Below are positions 29,579 through 39,591 of a stretch of 64,000 bases of DNA, piece by piece (within the stretch, counting starts at the first letter, position 1; the number at the start of each line of letters is the position of its first letter). The stretch is from Hydrogenoanaerobacterium saccharovorans (lineage in GTDB: Bacteria > Bacillota > Clostridia > Oscillospirales > Ruminococcaceae). The translations under genes were made by a program, and so were the position numbers. The notes below the pieces were generated by a model. The model made no database searches. It saw nothing but the letters and a program-made list of their open reading frames with translations, and had not been told where the DNA came from. The stretch lies in contig NZ_JACSNR010000003.1 in the NCBI RefSeq assembly GCF_016901815.1, positions 62,001-126,000 of the forward strand, given 5' to 3'.

Positions 29579-29890
29579 ATGACTGTAAAAGAACTGGAAG
29601 CGGCGTTCACTGCCGCTGCGGAAAATACCATGCAGAAAGCCGAGGCCCTGGGGCTGGATTCTGCCTCGCTGCGTGCCCAGTGTGAAAAGCACGGTGCGGC
29701 TGCCTGTCTGAAGCGGTGTATCCAGCGGGGCCAGGAGATCCCCCTCTCCCGGGAGCTCACTGCCGCCGGTCAGACCGGCCTGCGCCTGGAAGCCCTGGCA
29801 GTGGAGAGCCGCTTTGCCGAGCTCTTCACCGATGAGGAGATCAATGCCTGCCTGGAACGCCTGATCGAAGCCGGCTACTACAAAATCTAA
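29579..29890 (+). CDS. Small helical protein of unknown function
   Basis: A 103-residue protein, not recognised. It is mostly helical and charged (MTVKELEAAFTAAAENTMQKAEALGLDSASL…), with one CEKHGAAACLKRC cysteine set and a C-terminal FTDEEINACLERLIEAGYYKI. No signal peptide or membrane segment. TATAAT at 29537-29542 and GAAAGGAG before the ATG support a real monocistronic gene. Its stop is followed at once by a tandem repeat array. Confidence 0.7.
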   Translation: MTVKELEAAFTAAAENTMQKAEALGLDSASLRAQCEKHGAAACLKRCIQRGQEIPLSRELTAAGQTGLRLEALAVESRFAELFTDEEINACLERLIEAGYYKI

Positions 29891-29891
29891 C

Positions 29892-30098
29892 CCCTGGCGG
29901 GGAGCAGTTCGCGCGCTTGGGCTGTGCGGATGCCTCACTCTGGCGCACGCAGCCGGGTTGCGATAGCATGCCGGGGTTTCTCTGGTGCCCTGGCGGGGAG
30001 CAGTTCGCGCGCCGCAGGCTGTGCGGGTGCCTTACTCTGGCGCACGCAGCCGGGTTGCGATAGCATGCCAGGGTTTCTCTGGTGCCCTGGCGGGGAGC
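29892..30098 (+). repeat. 96/97-bp tandem repeat, two full units and a partial third
   Basis: Each unit begins CCCTGGCGGGGAGCAGTTCG (29892, 29988, 30085) and contains CTCTGGCGCACGCAGCCGGG, TTGCGATAGCATGCC and TTTCTCTGGTG. The start is a variant of dispersed repeat B. Too few units and no spacers for CRISPR. Confidence 0.88.
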
Positions 30099-30102
30099 GC
30101 TG

Positions 30103-30385
30103 CAAGTGAATAGTGAAGAGTGAACAGTGAATAGCTGCGGTGTGCCGCAGGCGGCACCGATTCAGATACTCTCTCCCCCATACAGACGGCGGGCCGGATG
30201 GCTTTGCCGTCTTTTTCTATGGGGAACCTAGCTGTGCGAGTGCCTCTGGTGCATGCAGTTGGGACAGCAGAACTGTGCGGGACCAGGAAATGTCTGCCTG
30301 TTTCACACAGCTATCAGGGGTCGCCAGAGAACTGATTCCACCGCAGGTGGCGCCAGAGAACTGCCTCCACCGCAGGTGGCTTTAC
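30103..30385 (+). repeat. Repeat A copy and short direct repeats before the B3/B4 gene
   Basis: GTGAATAGTGAAGAGTGAACAG, then CGGTGTGCCGCAGGCGGCACCG; a hairpin around 30180-30227; and at 30330-30385 two copies of GCCAGAGAACTG plus TCCACCGCAGGTGGC. No gene in 29891-30482. Confidence 0.7.
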
Positions 30386-30394
30386 CGCTTTTTA

Positions 30395-30423
30395 TCGACA
30401 AAATCTTTGGATGGGTGTATAAT
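30395..30423 (+). promoter_or_regulatory. Promoter of the B3/B4-domain gene
   Basis: TCGACA (30395-30400), 17-bp spacer, TATAAT (30418-30423). Confidence 0.65.
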
Positions 30424-30482
30424 AATACTGTCTGCTGCCGGGGATTCCCGGCTCTTGATTCCAAACAAAGGAGTGTCACGCC

Positions 30483-31190
30483 ATGAAGTTTTCCATCTCC
30501 CCTGCTGTATTTGAAAAGCTCCCCACTGCCTGCTTCGGTGTAGTGGCTGTGCTGGATGCTGTCCCCTCGCCTGAGGCTGACGCAGCCATTGCCGCCCGTC
30601 TGGCTGAGGCAGTCACCGACTGCCAGGCTGCCCTTGCCGGCGTTGCCCTCAAGGAATCCCCGGAGATCCTGCCCTATCGGGAGGCCTTCCGTGCCCTGGG
30701 ACAGAACCCCAACAAATACCCCTGTTCCATCGAAGCCCTGCTCACCCGGATTGCCAAGGGCAAGGGTATGCCCTCCATCAATACGCTGGTGGATCTGGGC
30801 AATGCGGTATCGCTGCGGCACCGTCTGCCCATCGGCGCCCATGACATCGCCACCTTCCGGGACGGTGTACTGGAGGTGCGTCCGGCGGTGGAAGGTGACC
30901 GGTTCCTGCCCTTTGGCGGCGGCGAACCGGAACTCCCCGATCCCGGCGAAGTGGTCTATGTATCGGGCGGCGAAGTGCGTACCCGGCGCTGGACCTGGCG
31001 GCAGAGCGAAACCGGCAAGATCACGCCCGAGACCCGGTCGGTACTCTATCCGGTGGATGGCTTCCTGGATCACAACCGGGAAGAAGTGCTGGCAGCCCGG
31101 GACGAACTGGCAGAGCTGGCAAAGACCCTGCTGGGTGCGTCGGTGACCGTGGGCTTCATTGACCGGGACCACCCCGAGTTCTCATTCTGA
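30483..31190 (+). CDS. B3/B4 tRNA-binding-domain protein (PheT editing-domain homologue)
   Basis: A 235-residue stand-alone B3/B4 domain, as found in the beta subunit of Phe-tRNA synthetase: ALGQNPNKYPCSIEALLTRIAKGKGMPSINTLVDLGNAVSLRHRLPIGAHD and GEVVYVSGGEVRTRRWTWRQSETGKITPETRSVLYPVDG are the conserved core. Such free domains are thought to deacylate mischarged tRNA in trans, but this is unproven for most. Good promoter and GGAGTG site. A terminator follows, so monocistronic. Confidence 0.88.
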   Translation: MKFSISPAVFEKLPTACFGVVAVLDAVPSPEADAAIAARLAEAVTDCQAALAGVALKESPEILPYREAFRALGQNPNKYPCSIEALLTRIAKGKGMPSINTLVDLGNAVSLRHRLPIGAHDIATFRDGVLEVRPAVEGDRFLPFGGGEPELPDPGEVVYVSGGEVRTRRWTWRQSETGKITPETRSVLYPVDGFLDHNREEVLAARDELAELAKTLLGASVTVGFIDRDHPEFSF

Positions 31191-31210
31191 TTTACCCCTC
31201 CCAAACACGA

Positions 31211-31246
31211 TCCCCTGTCCCGGACTGACCGGACAGGGGATTTTTT
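31211..31246 (+). terminator. Terminator of the B3/B4 gene
   Basis: TCCCCTGTCC…GGACAGGGGA stem with T6. Confidence 0.92.
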
Positions 31247-31324
31247 GTGTCCGGCACACTTTATCACTGCACTGTGTCAAAATATCCGGCAGCTGTGCTA
31301 TAATAAAGAAAAGGAGGGATTTTC

Positions 31325-31618
31325 ATGCCCCTATGGATTCTGTTCTTTACAGCGCTGACTCTGGCGCTGCACAGTGTTCCTGCCGAAGCTCCCGAGCCGG
31401 AGCCGTCCGCCCCGGGAGCCAGTGTTCCGGCGATCCGGGCAGAGCCATCACCCCGCTGGGCGGAACCTCTCCCCGCCGTCCGTCTGCCACACAAAAAAAT
31501 CCCCCGCCTGCCGAAAAGCCCGGTCAAGGCGGGGGATTTGGTTTTTTATAAAAGTGCGGGGGTTACCGGTGCAGATGGCGGCGCATCCAGGCCCGCAGGG
31601 AAATGGCGGTATCGGTGA
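31325..31618 (+). CDS. Doubtful small secreted ORF
   Basis: A 97-residue frame with a TATAAT about 25 bases upstream, AAAGGAGGG before ATG and a signal-like start (PLWILFFTALTLALHSVPAEA) followed by a Pro/Glu-rich stretch. Against it: a strong terminator lies inside the frame (31493-31547) and the last part overlaps the end of the convergent FemX-like gene. If real, only the first 55 residues could be fully transcribed without read-through. Confidence 0.3.
   Translation: MPLWILFFTALTLALHSVPAEAPEPEPSAPGASVPAIRAEPSPRWAEPLPAVRLPHKKIPRLPKSPVKAGDLVFYKSAGVTGADGGASRPAGKWRYR
31493..31547. terminator. Terminator of the FemX-like gene
   Basis: AAATCCCCCGCCT / AGGCGGGGGATTT with A-run left (T-run on the minus strand) and TTTTTT right. 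Confidence 0.88.
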
Positions 31619-32603
31619 GCTTCTTGCGCAGGGGGCTGTAAATGTAGTCAAACTCTCCGGCGAGTTCGTCCATACTGCCCCGGAAGCCGCTCTTGAAGCG
31701 ATAGAGCCCATACATATGGGAATTGGGGTCCAGATTGCCCGAAACGCCCTGGAAGTCATAGACAGTACAGCCGGTTTCCACTGCCCAGCGGATCATCTCC
31801 CACTGCATCAGATAGTTGGGCATGACCTCCCGGTCGCTGTTGTCCGAAGCGCCGTAGACATAGCAGGTCTTGCCGGCATAGTTGGTGCAGACCGCTCCGG
31901 AGATCATCTTGCCCTGATAGTATCCGGCATAGAGGCGGACATTCTCTCCCAGTCCCCGGAGGAACTTCACAAAGTAACTCCTGGGGCGGGTGGAAAAACC
32001 GTCCCGTTCTCCGGTGACCTGCATGATGCGTACAAAGTCATCGAGGGCTTCTTCCCCGACTACCTTCACTTCCACACCTGCCTTTTCCGCCTTGCGGATA
32101 TTCCGGCGTACCCCCTGGGAGAAGTTTGCCAGAAGGGCAGCTTCGTCCCGGCCCTCCAGATAGAGCCGGTAATTGAACCGGGCCTGAATCCCCTCAAAGC
32201 CATCCGGGCCATAGCTGTGCCGGAAGCCCAGCTTCTTCATCTCGGCGATGAATTCACTGTCTGCCATGGGAATATCCGGGTCCATTTTGAACTCATGGGC
32301 ATGGACCTGTTTTGCCAGCTGATCCACTCCCGCCTTGAGGTCGGCAATGGTCTCCCAGTCATGGGGGTCACAGATGGGGCCCCGGGGCGCATAGAGCAGC
32401 GCGGTATGCAGCACCGGGATCTTCTGGATCAGCACTCCCATCGAACCCTTGATCTTTCCGTCTGCGTCCCGGGATACCACCGCGGCATAGTCCCAGTTCT
32501 CCTTTACCAGCCGCCACCGGGGGGATTGGGTAAACTCTCCCCGGGGGTGATGGGCTACAAATTCTTCCAGTTCTTCATAGCGCTCCGGCGCCAAGATCTC
32601 CAC
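31563..32603 (-). CDS. FemABX-family aminoacyltransferase
   Basis: A 346-residue FemAB/FemX-type double-GNAT protein: GEFTQSPRWRLVKENW, RGPICDPHDWET, NFSQGVRRNIRKAEKAGVEV, YAGYYQGKMISGAVCTNYAGKTCYVYGASDNSDREVMPNYLMQWEMIRWAVETGCTVYDFQGVSG and LYRFKSGFRG, the classical conserved end. These enzymes add amino acids from tRNA to the peptidoglycan stem peptide at the inner membrane face. Size fits FemX-type (no long coiled-coil insertion as in FemA). A GTG start at 32603 has AGGAG upstream. The nearby bPH2 genes are on the same strand but in a separate unit. Confidence 0.92.
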   Translation of the reverse strand: MEILAPERYEELEEFVAHHPRGEFTQSPRWRLVKENWDYAAVVSRDADGKIKGSMGVLIQKIPVLHTALLYAPRGPICDPHDWETIADLKAGVDQLAKQVHAHEFKMDPDIPMADSEFIAEMKKLGFRHSYGPDGFEGIQARFNYRLYLEGRDEAALLANFSQGVRRNIRKAEKAGVEVKVVGEEALDDFVRIMQVTGERDGFSTRPRSYFVKFLRGLGENVRLYAGYYQGKMISGAVCTNYAGKTCYVYGASDNSDREVMPNYLMQWEMIRWAVETGCTVYDFQGVSGNLDPNSHMYGLYRFKSGFRGSMDELAGEFDYIYSPLRKKLTDTAISLRAWMRRHLHR

Positions 32604-32694
32604 TGCCGATCACTCCTGTCCCATTGATACACTCTATTCTATCATATTTTGCCGGGTCTGGGAACTGGTTTCCCCGGTCCGGCCCGATGCAGGT

Positions 32695-32723
32695 TTTGTA
32701 ATATTTTATCGGAATATTACAAA
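32695..32723. promoter_or_regulatory. Perfect 11-bp inverted repeat upstream of the FemX-like gene
   Basis: TTTGTAATATT, seven bases, AATATTACAAA. It sits about 90 bases upstream of the FemX start in an AT-rich gap and could be an operator; it also partly resembles a weak hairpin. Confidence 0.45.
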
Positions 32724-32842
32724 TTCACAGGATATTCCCTGCGCTTCCCGCATTCCAATCTGTATTATAATTCTATTATATTCTGATTTGTATGGTTTGG
32801 TGACCCTTGTTCTGTATTATTTCACTGGAATATTCCGATTCG

Positions 32843-34285
32843 TTATGAAAAGATCCCCGCCTGCTGGAACAGAGCTTTTGCCTCCTCCAGACGCAGGTTC
32901 CGTACCCGGTGCCGCCGCCGTCCCTGGGAATGGGTGTCCAATAACAGGTCGCAGTTCCCACGGAATGCCTGGAACAGACTCTGCCGGAAGGTCACTCCCA
33001 CCACGCTTGCCCCGGGAATCACCACCGTGTGAAGATAAAACCGTTTGGAATATCGCAGCGTAAAATCACCATTTGTATATCCGATCCCTGAGGACTGCCA
33101 ATCCAGCACCCGCACGATCAAGAACCAGATTGACGGCAGCAAGGCCGCCAGGGTGAGCCAGCCGGTCAGGGGCTGCCATTCCCTCCAGAGCTGTCCCAGC
33201 AGCCAGCCTCCAACGACCGAACCGGTCATGGCAGCCAGAGCCGGGCCGGTGAACCGCAGAAAGGAACGCTCAGCCGGACGCACGGTGAGCGGGCCGGGCA
33301 GAAACTCCGGGAGCAGTCCCCGGAGCAGAGTCGGGAGCTGTTCGGTGCGCACCACCGGGATCACCGGCAGGAGGTCCTCCTGTTTCCGGGACACCCCCAC
33401 CGCATGGAGATACACCGCCCCCAATCCCAGCAGACGGGACGCGGCAGTTTCCCGGATCTGGACGAACCGGATGCGGTCCGCCTGCACCAGACAGCTGCGC
33501 AGGGTAAAGAGTCCCCGGTGCACTTCCAGTACCCGTCCGGTGCGGACGGTGAGGAAGTTCTTGTTGCGGAGGAACTCACTGAGAAAGGCCACACTCCACC
33601 CCAGGGCGGCAGTGATTGCCAGCATGGCAGCCGCCGGCGGTACACCAAAGGCCAGCAGTTCGCCCAGGGCACCCAGTTGGTTCATCAGCCGGTGGCTGAG
33701 GTCCTCCCCCACTATGCTGCCCAGGTTCTGGAGGATCGCCGCCAGGAGGATCAGTCCCATGAGCGAATTGGAGGTAAAGAGCGAGAGCAGCAGCACACTG
33801 ACATTGCGGGGACGGTACTGCTGCTGTTCGGGCAGGTCGATGTCCCCATCGGAATGGGTGTGAAACAGCGCCCGGGTATCCGCCGCCGAAAGATAGAGCC
33901 GGAAATCCGCCCTCCCCCGGCTGCCCGCAGGGGTGTCCGCTTCAATGAGACATACCCCGAAGGGACGCAGCAGAAAAGGCCGCACCGACGCCACCACCGA
34001 GATCCGGTCCGCCGGAATGGCGGTGGTTTTCCAAAACCAGATCCCCTCCCGGATGCGCAGCACTTCCCCGTCCAGGGCATACCGCAGAGCACTCCACCGC
34101 AGCAGGGTATAGCCGATCACTGCCGCCAGCACACAGAGGTCCACCCAGGTGGAGCGCAGCCAGGCGGTCACACCCAGGGTGACAATCAGGGTCAGGCCCT
34201 TGAGCAGCAGCGGCACCAGTACCACTGCCGGACGGGGCAGATAAAAGAGCGCGTTCACCAGGTTGGTATGGCGCAGGCGGGTCAT
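32843..34285 (-). CDS. bPH2 (YdbT-like) membrane protein
   Basis: A 480-residue membrane protein with several bacterial PH-like domains between membrane segments: TM pairs at about 20-65, 170-235 and 360-410, each followed by a bPH2 beta domain (ALDGEVLRIREGIWFWKTTAIPADRISVVA; RTGRVLEVHRGLFTLRSCLVQADRIRFVQIRETAASRLLGL; IGYTNGDFTLRYSKRFYLHTVVIPGASVVGVTF). This is the YdbT arrangement of Bacillus, where YdbS/YdbT are linked to bacteriocin resistance. It overlaps the upstream gene by 4 bases (ATGA), so the two are co-translated. Confidence 0.85.
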   Translation of the reverse strand: MTRLRHTNLVNALFYLPRPAVVLVPLLLKGLTLIVTLGVTAWLRSTWVDLCVLAAVIGYTLLRWSALRYALDGEVLRIREGIWFWKTTAIPADRISVVASVRPFLLRPFGVCLIEADTPAGSRGRADFRLYLSAADTRALFHTHSDGDIDLPEQQQYRPRNVSVLLLSLFTSNSLMGLILLAAILQNLGSIVGEDLSHRLMNQLGALGELLAFGVPPAAAMLAITAALGWSVAFLSEFLRNKNFLTVRTGRVLEVHRGLFTLRSCLVQADRIRFVQIRETAASRLLGLGAVYLHAVGVSRKQEDLLPVIPVVRTEQLPTLLRGLLPEFLPGPLTVRPAERSFLRFTGPALAAMTGSVVGGWLLGQLWREWQPLTGWLTLAALLPSIWFLIVRVLDWQSSGIGYTNGDFTLRYSKRFYLHTVVIPGASVVGVTFRQSLFQAFRGNCDLLLDTHSQGRRRHRVRNLRLEEAKALFQQAGIFS

Positions 34286-34719
34286 GGACGGTCACCGCCT
34301 TCCAGCAGCACTTCCGCCAGCCGGACTGCCTCTGAAGCGGTGAGCCCGGGCAGGGTGAGCTGACTTCCGGCGGCAGTCAGACGGAGGGTACGCAGTCCGC
34401 AGAGCCGCTGGAGCGGGTCGGCGGATACGGCAGCAGTCTGGAGAGCCGCCAGAGGAAAGATGCGCGCCGTGGGAAACAGAACGCCGTCAGTGACCAGCAG
34501 ACGGTCGGCTTCCAGCTGATAGCCCAGCCGGAAAAAGCGTACCGGCAGCCAGACTGCCAACCGGAGTCCCCACAGGATCACCCACAGGACAGTTGCCAGC
34601 TTCCAGAGGAGGGTACCGGGAGTCCACAGCAGGGAAACGGTGAGGGACGGTACCAGAGCAGCCAGGAGGGTCCACCCCTGCCAGATGAACAGCTGTGCCA
34701 GACGGGGCCGGCTTGACAT
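34282..34719 (-). CDS. bPH2 (YdbS-like) membrane protein
   Basis: A 145-residue partner of the downstream YdbT-like protein: two membrane segments (about 15-60) and one bPH2 domain (RLGYQLEADRLLVTDGVLFPTARIFPLAALQTAAVSADPLQRLCGLRTLRL). ATG at 34719 with AAAGGAG upstream. Two-gene operon; role inferred from YdbS/YdbT. Confidence 0.83.
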   Translation of the reverse strand: MSSRPRLAQLFIWQGWTLLAALVPSLTVSLLWTPGTLLWKLATVLWVILWGLRLAVWLPVRFFRLGYQLEADRLLVTDGVLFPTARIFPLAALQTAAVSADPLQRLCGLRTLRLTAAGSQLTLPGLTASEAVRLAEVLLEGGDRP

Positions 34720-34811
34720 GGGACAGCACTCCTTTCTGCCGTGGTAAAATCAGGATTTGGATAAAGAAAAAAGGACAAGCAACAAAGCTGCTCGTCCTTC
34801 TCTTTTTATTC

Positions 34812-34886
34812 TGGTGACCCGTGCGGGAATCGAACCCGCGTTACCGCCGTGAAAGGGCGGTGTCTTAACCGCTTGACCAACGGGCC
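34812..34886 (-). tRNA. tRNA-Glu(TTC)
   Basis: 75-nt cloverleaf with encoded CCA. Acceptor GGCCCGT/ACGGGTC, anticodon loop CTTTCAC (anticodon TTC), T loop TTCGAAT. Confidence 0.93.
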
Positions 34887-34905
34887 AGAGAATAATAAAA
34901 AAGAG

Positions 34906-34982
34906 TGGTAGCGGCAATTGGACTTGAACCAACGACACTTCGGGTATGAACCGAATGCTCTAGCCAGCTGAGCTATGCCGCC
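34906..34982 (-). tRNA. tRNA-Met(CAT), elongator type
   Basis: 77-nt cloverleaf with encoded CCA. Acceptor GGCGGCA/TGCCGCT, anticodon stem TTCGG/CCGAA with loop TTCATAC (anticodon CAT). The anticodon stem lacks the three G-C pairs of initiator tRNA. Confidence 0.92.
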
Positions 34983-35159
34983 ATATATCACTCCACACCT
35001 GATTTATCAGGCGAATTTTATTATACCGTATGAGTGGGGAGTTGTCAAGTCTGTTTTTCCAAAAAGTTTCGGGATTTTTTCATTTTTTCTCCGAAATTTG
35101 CATTGGCTGTGTCAGCTGATTCCGTCCGGACAGTTTCAGTTTCCCCAGTCAGAGCTGTT

Positions 35160-35645
35160 TTATGCGTTTGTTTCGTGTGAAACAGTCTTGTCCAGCTTTT
35201 TCGCCATGCGGAAATTCTCGAGTTCCTCGCCATCCACCGGCACCAGCTGGGCTGCTGCCACCTGATACCCCCGCCGCTCAAAAAAGCCCCGGGCAGTACG
35301 GGAAGCCTCCACCCGCAGAAGCTCCTCCCCCTGCCGCCGGGCCTCGGCTTCCAGGGCGTCACAGAGCGACGCTGCCACTCCCCGGCGCTGGCTGTCCGCT
35401 GCCGTGTACAGGCAGTCCAGATGTCCGTCCGGCTCCAGATTCCCAAAGCCCAGCAGACGCCCCTCCTCCTCTGCCACCAGGGTATAGCAGTCCAGCAGAC
35501 GCTCGGCGGTGATGCGCCCGGCCCGGTTCGCCCAGGCCTCCAGTTCGGCCGGGGTATAATCCCCCCGGCAGACAGTGCGGATGCTCCCGGCAAACAGCTC
35601 CTGTACCGCCGGCAGATCCCCGGCCTCAAACTGTCTGAGATGCAT
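35160..35645 (-). CDS. GNAT-family N-acetyltransferase
   Basis: A 161-residue acetyltransferase: MHLRQFEAGDLPAVQELF, YTLVAEEEGRLLGFGNLEPDGHLDCLYTAADSQRRGVAASLCDALEAEARRQGEELLRVEAS with the acetyl-CoA loop QRRGVA and ARGFFERRGYQ. Substrate unknown. ATG at 35645 is set by GGAGGGGG; a longer frame would run into the intergenic repeat. A parS-like site lies in its last codons. Confidence 0.87.
   Translation of the reverse strand: MHLRQFEAGDLPAVQELFAGSIRTVCRGDYTPAELEAWANRAGRITAERLLDCYTLVAEEEGRLLGFGNLEPDGHLDCLYTAADSQRRGVAASLCDALEAEARRQGEELLRVEASRTARGFFERRGYQVAAAQLVPVDGEELENFRMAKKLDKTVSHETNA
35169..35184. promoter_or_regulatory. parS-like site 1 (two mismatches)
   Basis: TGTTTCGTGTGAAACA against TGTTTCACGTGAAACA, inside the 3' end of the acetyltransferase gene. 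Confidence 0.5.
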
Positions 35646-35698
35646 GATGATCCCCCTCCTTTTCCTACCGCCTATTATAGCATGAAACGGAGGACTTG

Positions 35699-35850
35699 CG
35701 AAGTGAAGAGTGAAAAGCGAATAGTGAATAACTGTGGTGTGCCGCAAAGCGGCACGGATTTTGGAAAGGCGGCAAGGCACGCTACACTGCCCCTGCGGGG
35801 AGCAGTTCCCTGGCGTCCCCGGTAAGCCGGGTCAGTATGCCAGAACCCCT
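35699..35850 (+). repeat. Repeats A and B in the gap before guaB's 3' end
   Basis: GTGAAGAGTGAAAAGCGAATAG, GGTGTGCCGCAAAGCGGCACGG, then the B core CCCCTGCGGGGAGCAGTTCC at 35791 and CTGGCGTCCCCGG. No gene in 35646-36021. Confidence 0.7.
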
Positions 35851-35905
35851 TTTCCCCAGCACAGCCCCCACGCAAGCGGATTTCCCGCCGCACTTCCCGG
35901 AAAAG

Positions 35906-35941
35906 CAAAAACACCCCAGGTTCACCGGGGTGTTCGTTTTT
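35906..35941. terminator. Terminator of guaB
   Basis: AAAAACACCCC…GGGGTGTTCGTTTTT hairpin, T-run on both strands. Confidence 0.82.
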
Positions 35942-35993
35942 ATTATGCCGCACAGCCGCGTGTGCAAAAGGAAGGGATCTCCTCTTCCCTTGT

Positions 35994-36021
35994 GCGCGAA
36001 CTGCGTCCAGGCTCAGCCTGG

Positions 36022-36024
<3 letters not shown>
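35994..36024 (-). repeat. Repeat D across the guaB stop codon
   Basis: GCGCGAACTGCGTCCAGGCT then CAGCCTGGTTAG, identical over about 28 bases to 6206-6233 at the end of the unrelated amidohydrolase gene, and similar at 4329. It contains the palindrome CCAGGCTGAGCCTGG. Confidence 0.75.
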
Positions 36025-37584
<1,560 letters not shown>

Positions 37585-37663
37585 TCATATCCCGGTCTGA
37601 TCCGGCTCCTGTTTTCCGTTTCTGACCAATGACCCCCAGGAAGTACAAAAATTTATTTTTTCT

Positions 37664-37692
37664 ATTCTATCACTATTCCCCGGACAGTTCAA
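37664..37692 (-). promoter_or_regulatory. Promoter of guaB
   Basis: TTGAAC (37687-37692), 17-bp spacer, TAGAAT (37664-37669). Confidence 0.65.
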
Positions 37693-37803
37693 GATGGTTT
37701 TCCGGCTTTCCCGCCAAAAAATCTCTCTTTTTTTATGGGAAATGAAGATTTTTTCGTTTGCTTCACTAAATTAAATTGTGAAAGTTTGCCGAAACCAGTC
37801 AAT

Positions 37804-38601
37804 TTACCGGACGGAATCCTCACTCTGTTCTGTGTCGTTCAGCACCACCTGGGCTTCAAAACACGGGCCGTCCGCACGGTGTCCGGTCACATACCAGCAG
37901 TCCTCTTCCCGGTCGTGGAACAGCTGCAGCCCGAGTTCTTCCCCATACCGGGCCTCATGCCGGAATACAATCCGGAATTCCCGGATGCCCCGGTTCACCA
38001 GCTCCTCAAAGGGCAGCACATCACACACCAGATCCCCATAGACCGTATTGTTGAGATGCCCGTTCACATCCAGATGGCTGTACCGCACTGTAAAAGCCTG
38101 TTCCCCGCATTCCTCCCCGGTCACACGGAACCGGGCCGCGCCAAAGGGTTCCATGGCCTCCTCAGGCGGAATGGTGGGCAGCGGATGGGTGAACTTCTCC
38201 GGACGCAGGATCTTGCGCTCCACCGGGTCTGCCATGAACCATACAGTATGGATCTCCGCCAGCAGTTCGCCAGGGCCGCCATTTTCCTCGGCATAGACCC
38301 GGATCTCCCGGTTATACTGTGCCCCACGGACACTTTGCGGGGAAGTTTCCACCCAGAGCAGATCGGCGGCTGTGGGACACCGGTGAATCCGTACCCCGGC
38401 TTTGGAGAGCAGAAAGACAATCCCCTCCTGATACAGCCGGTCATACGGGAGTCCCAGATGTTCCAGATGTTCTCCGGCAGCCCGTTCCATCACTTTCAGC
38501 AGCCAGGACAGTTTCATCTTGCCGCTGAGATCACACTGATAATAGGGCACCTCGGTGGTAAAACAATAGGTATATGGATTTTTCATCTGCGGTTCAATCA
38601 T
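37804..38601 (-). CDS. Acyl-ACP thioesterase family protein
   Basis: A 265-residue double hot-dog thioesterase (FatA/FatB family as in bacteria): NPYTYCFTTEVPYYQCDLSGKMKLSWLLKVMERAAGEHLEHLG in the first half and VRYSHLDVNGHLNNTVYGDLVCD, with the catalytic Asn-His region, in the second. It releases free fatty acids from acyl carrier protein. ATG at 38601 is preferred; AAGGAG lies 13 bases upstream, rather far, and the earlier in-frame codon is TTG without a better site. Gene order parB-thioesterase is probably chance. Confidence 0.88.
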   Translation of the reverse strand: MIEPQMKNPYTYCFTTEVPYYQCDLSGKMKLSWLLKVMERAAGEHLEHLGLPYDRLYQEGIVFLLSKAGVRIHRCPTAADLLWVETSPQSVRGAQYNREIRVYAEENGGPGELLAEIHTVWFMADPVERKILRPEKFTHPLPTIPPEEAMEPFGAARFRVTGEECGEQAFTVRYSHLDVNGHLNNTVYGDLVCDVLPFEELVNRGIREFRIVFRHEARYGEELGLQLFHDREEDCWYVTGHRADGPCFEAQVVLNDTEQSEDSVR

Positions 38602-38675
38602 CAGAATTTCTTCGCTCCTTCCCCCCAATTTTCAGGGTCTGTCCCCCGGCTCTGCCGGATTCGGGACGGTATGAA

Positions 38676-38707
38676 CACAGGGAGACCCGTTACCCGGGTC
38701 CCCCTGT
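38676..38707 (-). terminator. Weak terminator after parB
   Basis: ACAGGGaGACCCG / CGGGTCcCCCTGT hairpin with a poor T-run, 13 bases past the parB stop. Confidence 0.45.
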
Positions 38708-38719
38708 CCAGTTGCGTTT

Positions 38720-39583
38720 TTATTCACAGAGCTGTCGGGCCAGTTCGGTGAGATCTTCCCGGGAGAAGAAATCCACCGTCAGAGTGCCTTTTCCGTCCCG
38801 TCCCACCTTGATCTTCACCTTGCGGTGCAGACTCTCTGCCATGGCAAGTTCTGCTTCCTTCCAGAAGCTGTCCTCTCCCCAGTCGGATTTGGGCGCGGCT
38901 GCCTTGGGTGCTGTCCCGGTGACCTTACAGCCAGCTACCAGCCGTTCGGTCTCCCGCACCGACAGTCCCTCCTGACAGATACGCTCTGCCAGAGCGGGGA
39001 TCATACCGGCTTCCGGCAGGCCCAGCAGAGCCCGGGCATGACCCGAACTGAGCTTTCCGTCCCGTACCAGACGGGCAGTTTCCTCAGGCAGCGCCAGCAG
39101 ACGCAGGGCATTTGCCACTGCCGGACGGGATTTGCCCACCCGCTTGGCAACCTGCTCCTGGGTATATCCATGCTGCTGCATCAGTTCCTGATACCCCATG
39201 GCTTCTTCCATGGGATTGAGGTCACTGCGCTGGAGGTTTTCAATGAGTGCCACTTCCATGGCGGCTGCTTCGTCCAGATCCCGGATAATCACCGGCAGTT
39301 CGGTGAGCCCGGCCATCCGGGACGCCCGCCACCGGCGTTCTCCCGCGACAATCTGATACTTCCCGTTCGGCATGGGCCGTACCAGCAAGGGCTGGAGTAC
39401 CCCATGTTCCCGAATGGAATCCGCCAGTTCCGCCAAAGCTGTTTCATCAAAATCATGACGGGGCTGTCCACGATTGGGTTCAATCTCCCCGATCTTCAGA
39501 GTGGACGGGGTGATCTCATCGGTTTCATTCTCTACAAAAAGTGCTTCCAGACCTTTTCCAAGGCCGCCTTTGCGTGTTGCCAA
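38720..39583 (-). CDS. parB: Chromosome partitioning protein ParB (Spo0J)
   Basis: A 287-residue CTPase clamp that loads at parS: N-terminal [12 protein letters not shown] (ParA-activating), [17 protein letters not shown], the CTP motif [26 protein letters not shown], the helix-turn-helix [24 protein letters not shown], and the C-terminal dimer domain [17 protein letters not shown]. It starts with TTG at 39583 (AAAGGGCTG just upstream overlaps the parA stop), 8 bases after parA. Acts with ParA to segregate the origin. Confidence 0.96.
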   Translation of the reverse strand: MATRKGGLGKGLEALFVENETDEITPSTLKIGEIEPNRGQPRHDFDETALAELADSIREHGVLQPLLVRPMPNGKYQIVAGERRWRASRMAGLTELPVIIRDLDEAAAMEVALIENLQRSDLNPMEEAMGYQELMQQHGYTQEQVAKRVGKSRPAVANALRLLALPEETARLVRDGKLSSGHARALLGLPEAGMIPALAERICQEGLSVRETERLVAGCKVTGTAPKAAAPKSDWGEDSFWKEAELAMAESLHRKVKIKVGRDGKGTLTVDFFSREDLTELARQLCE

Positions 39584-39591
39584 CTTTAACT

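Noticed and set aside
29892-30098. Possible CRISPR array
   Set aside because: Units of 96/97 bases are repeated in full, with no alternation of short repeat and unique spacer and no cas genes nearby.
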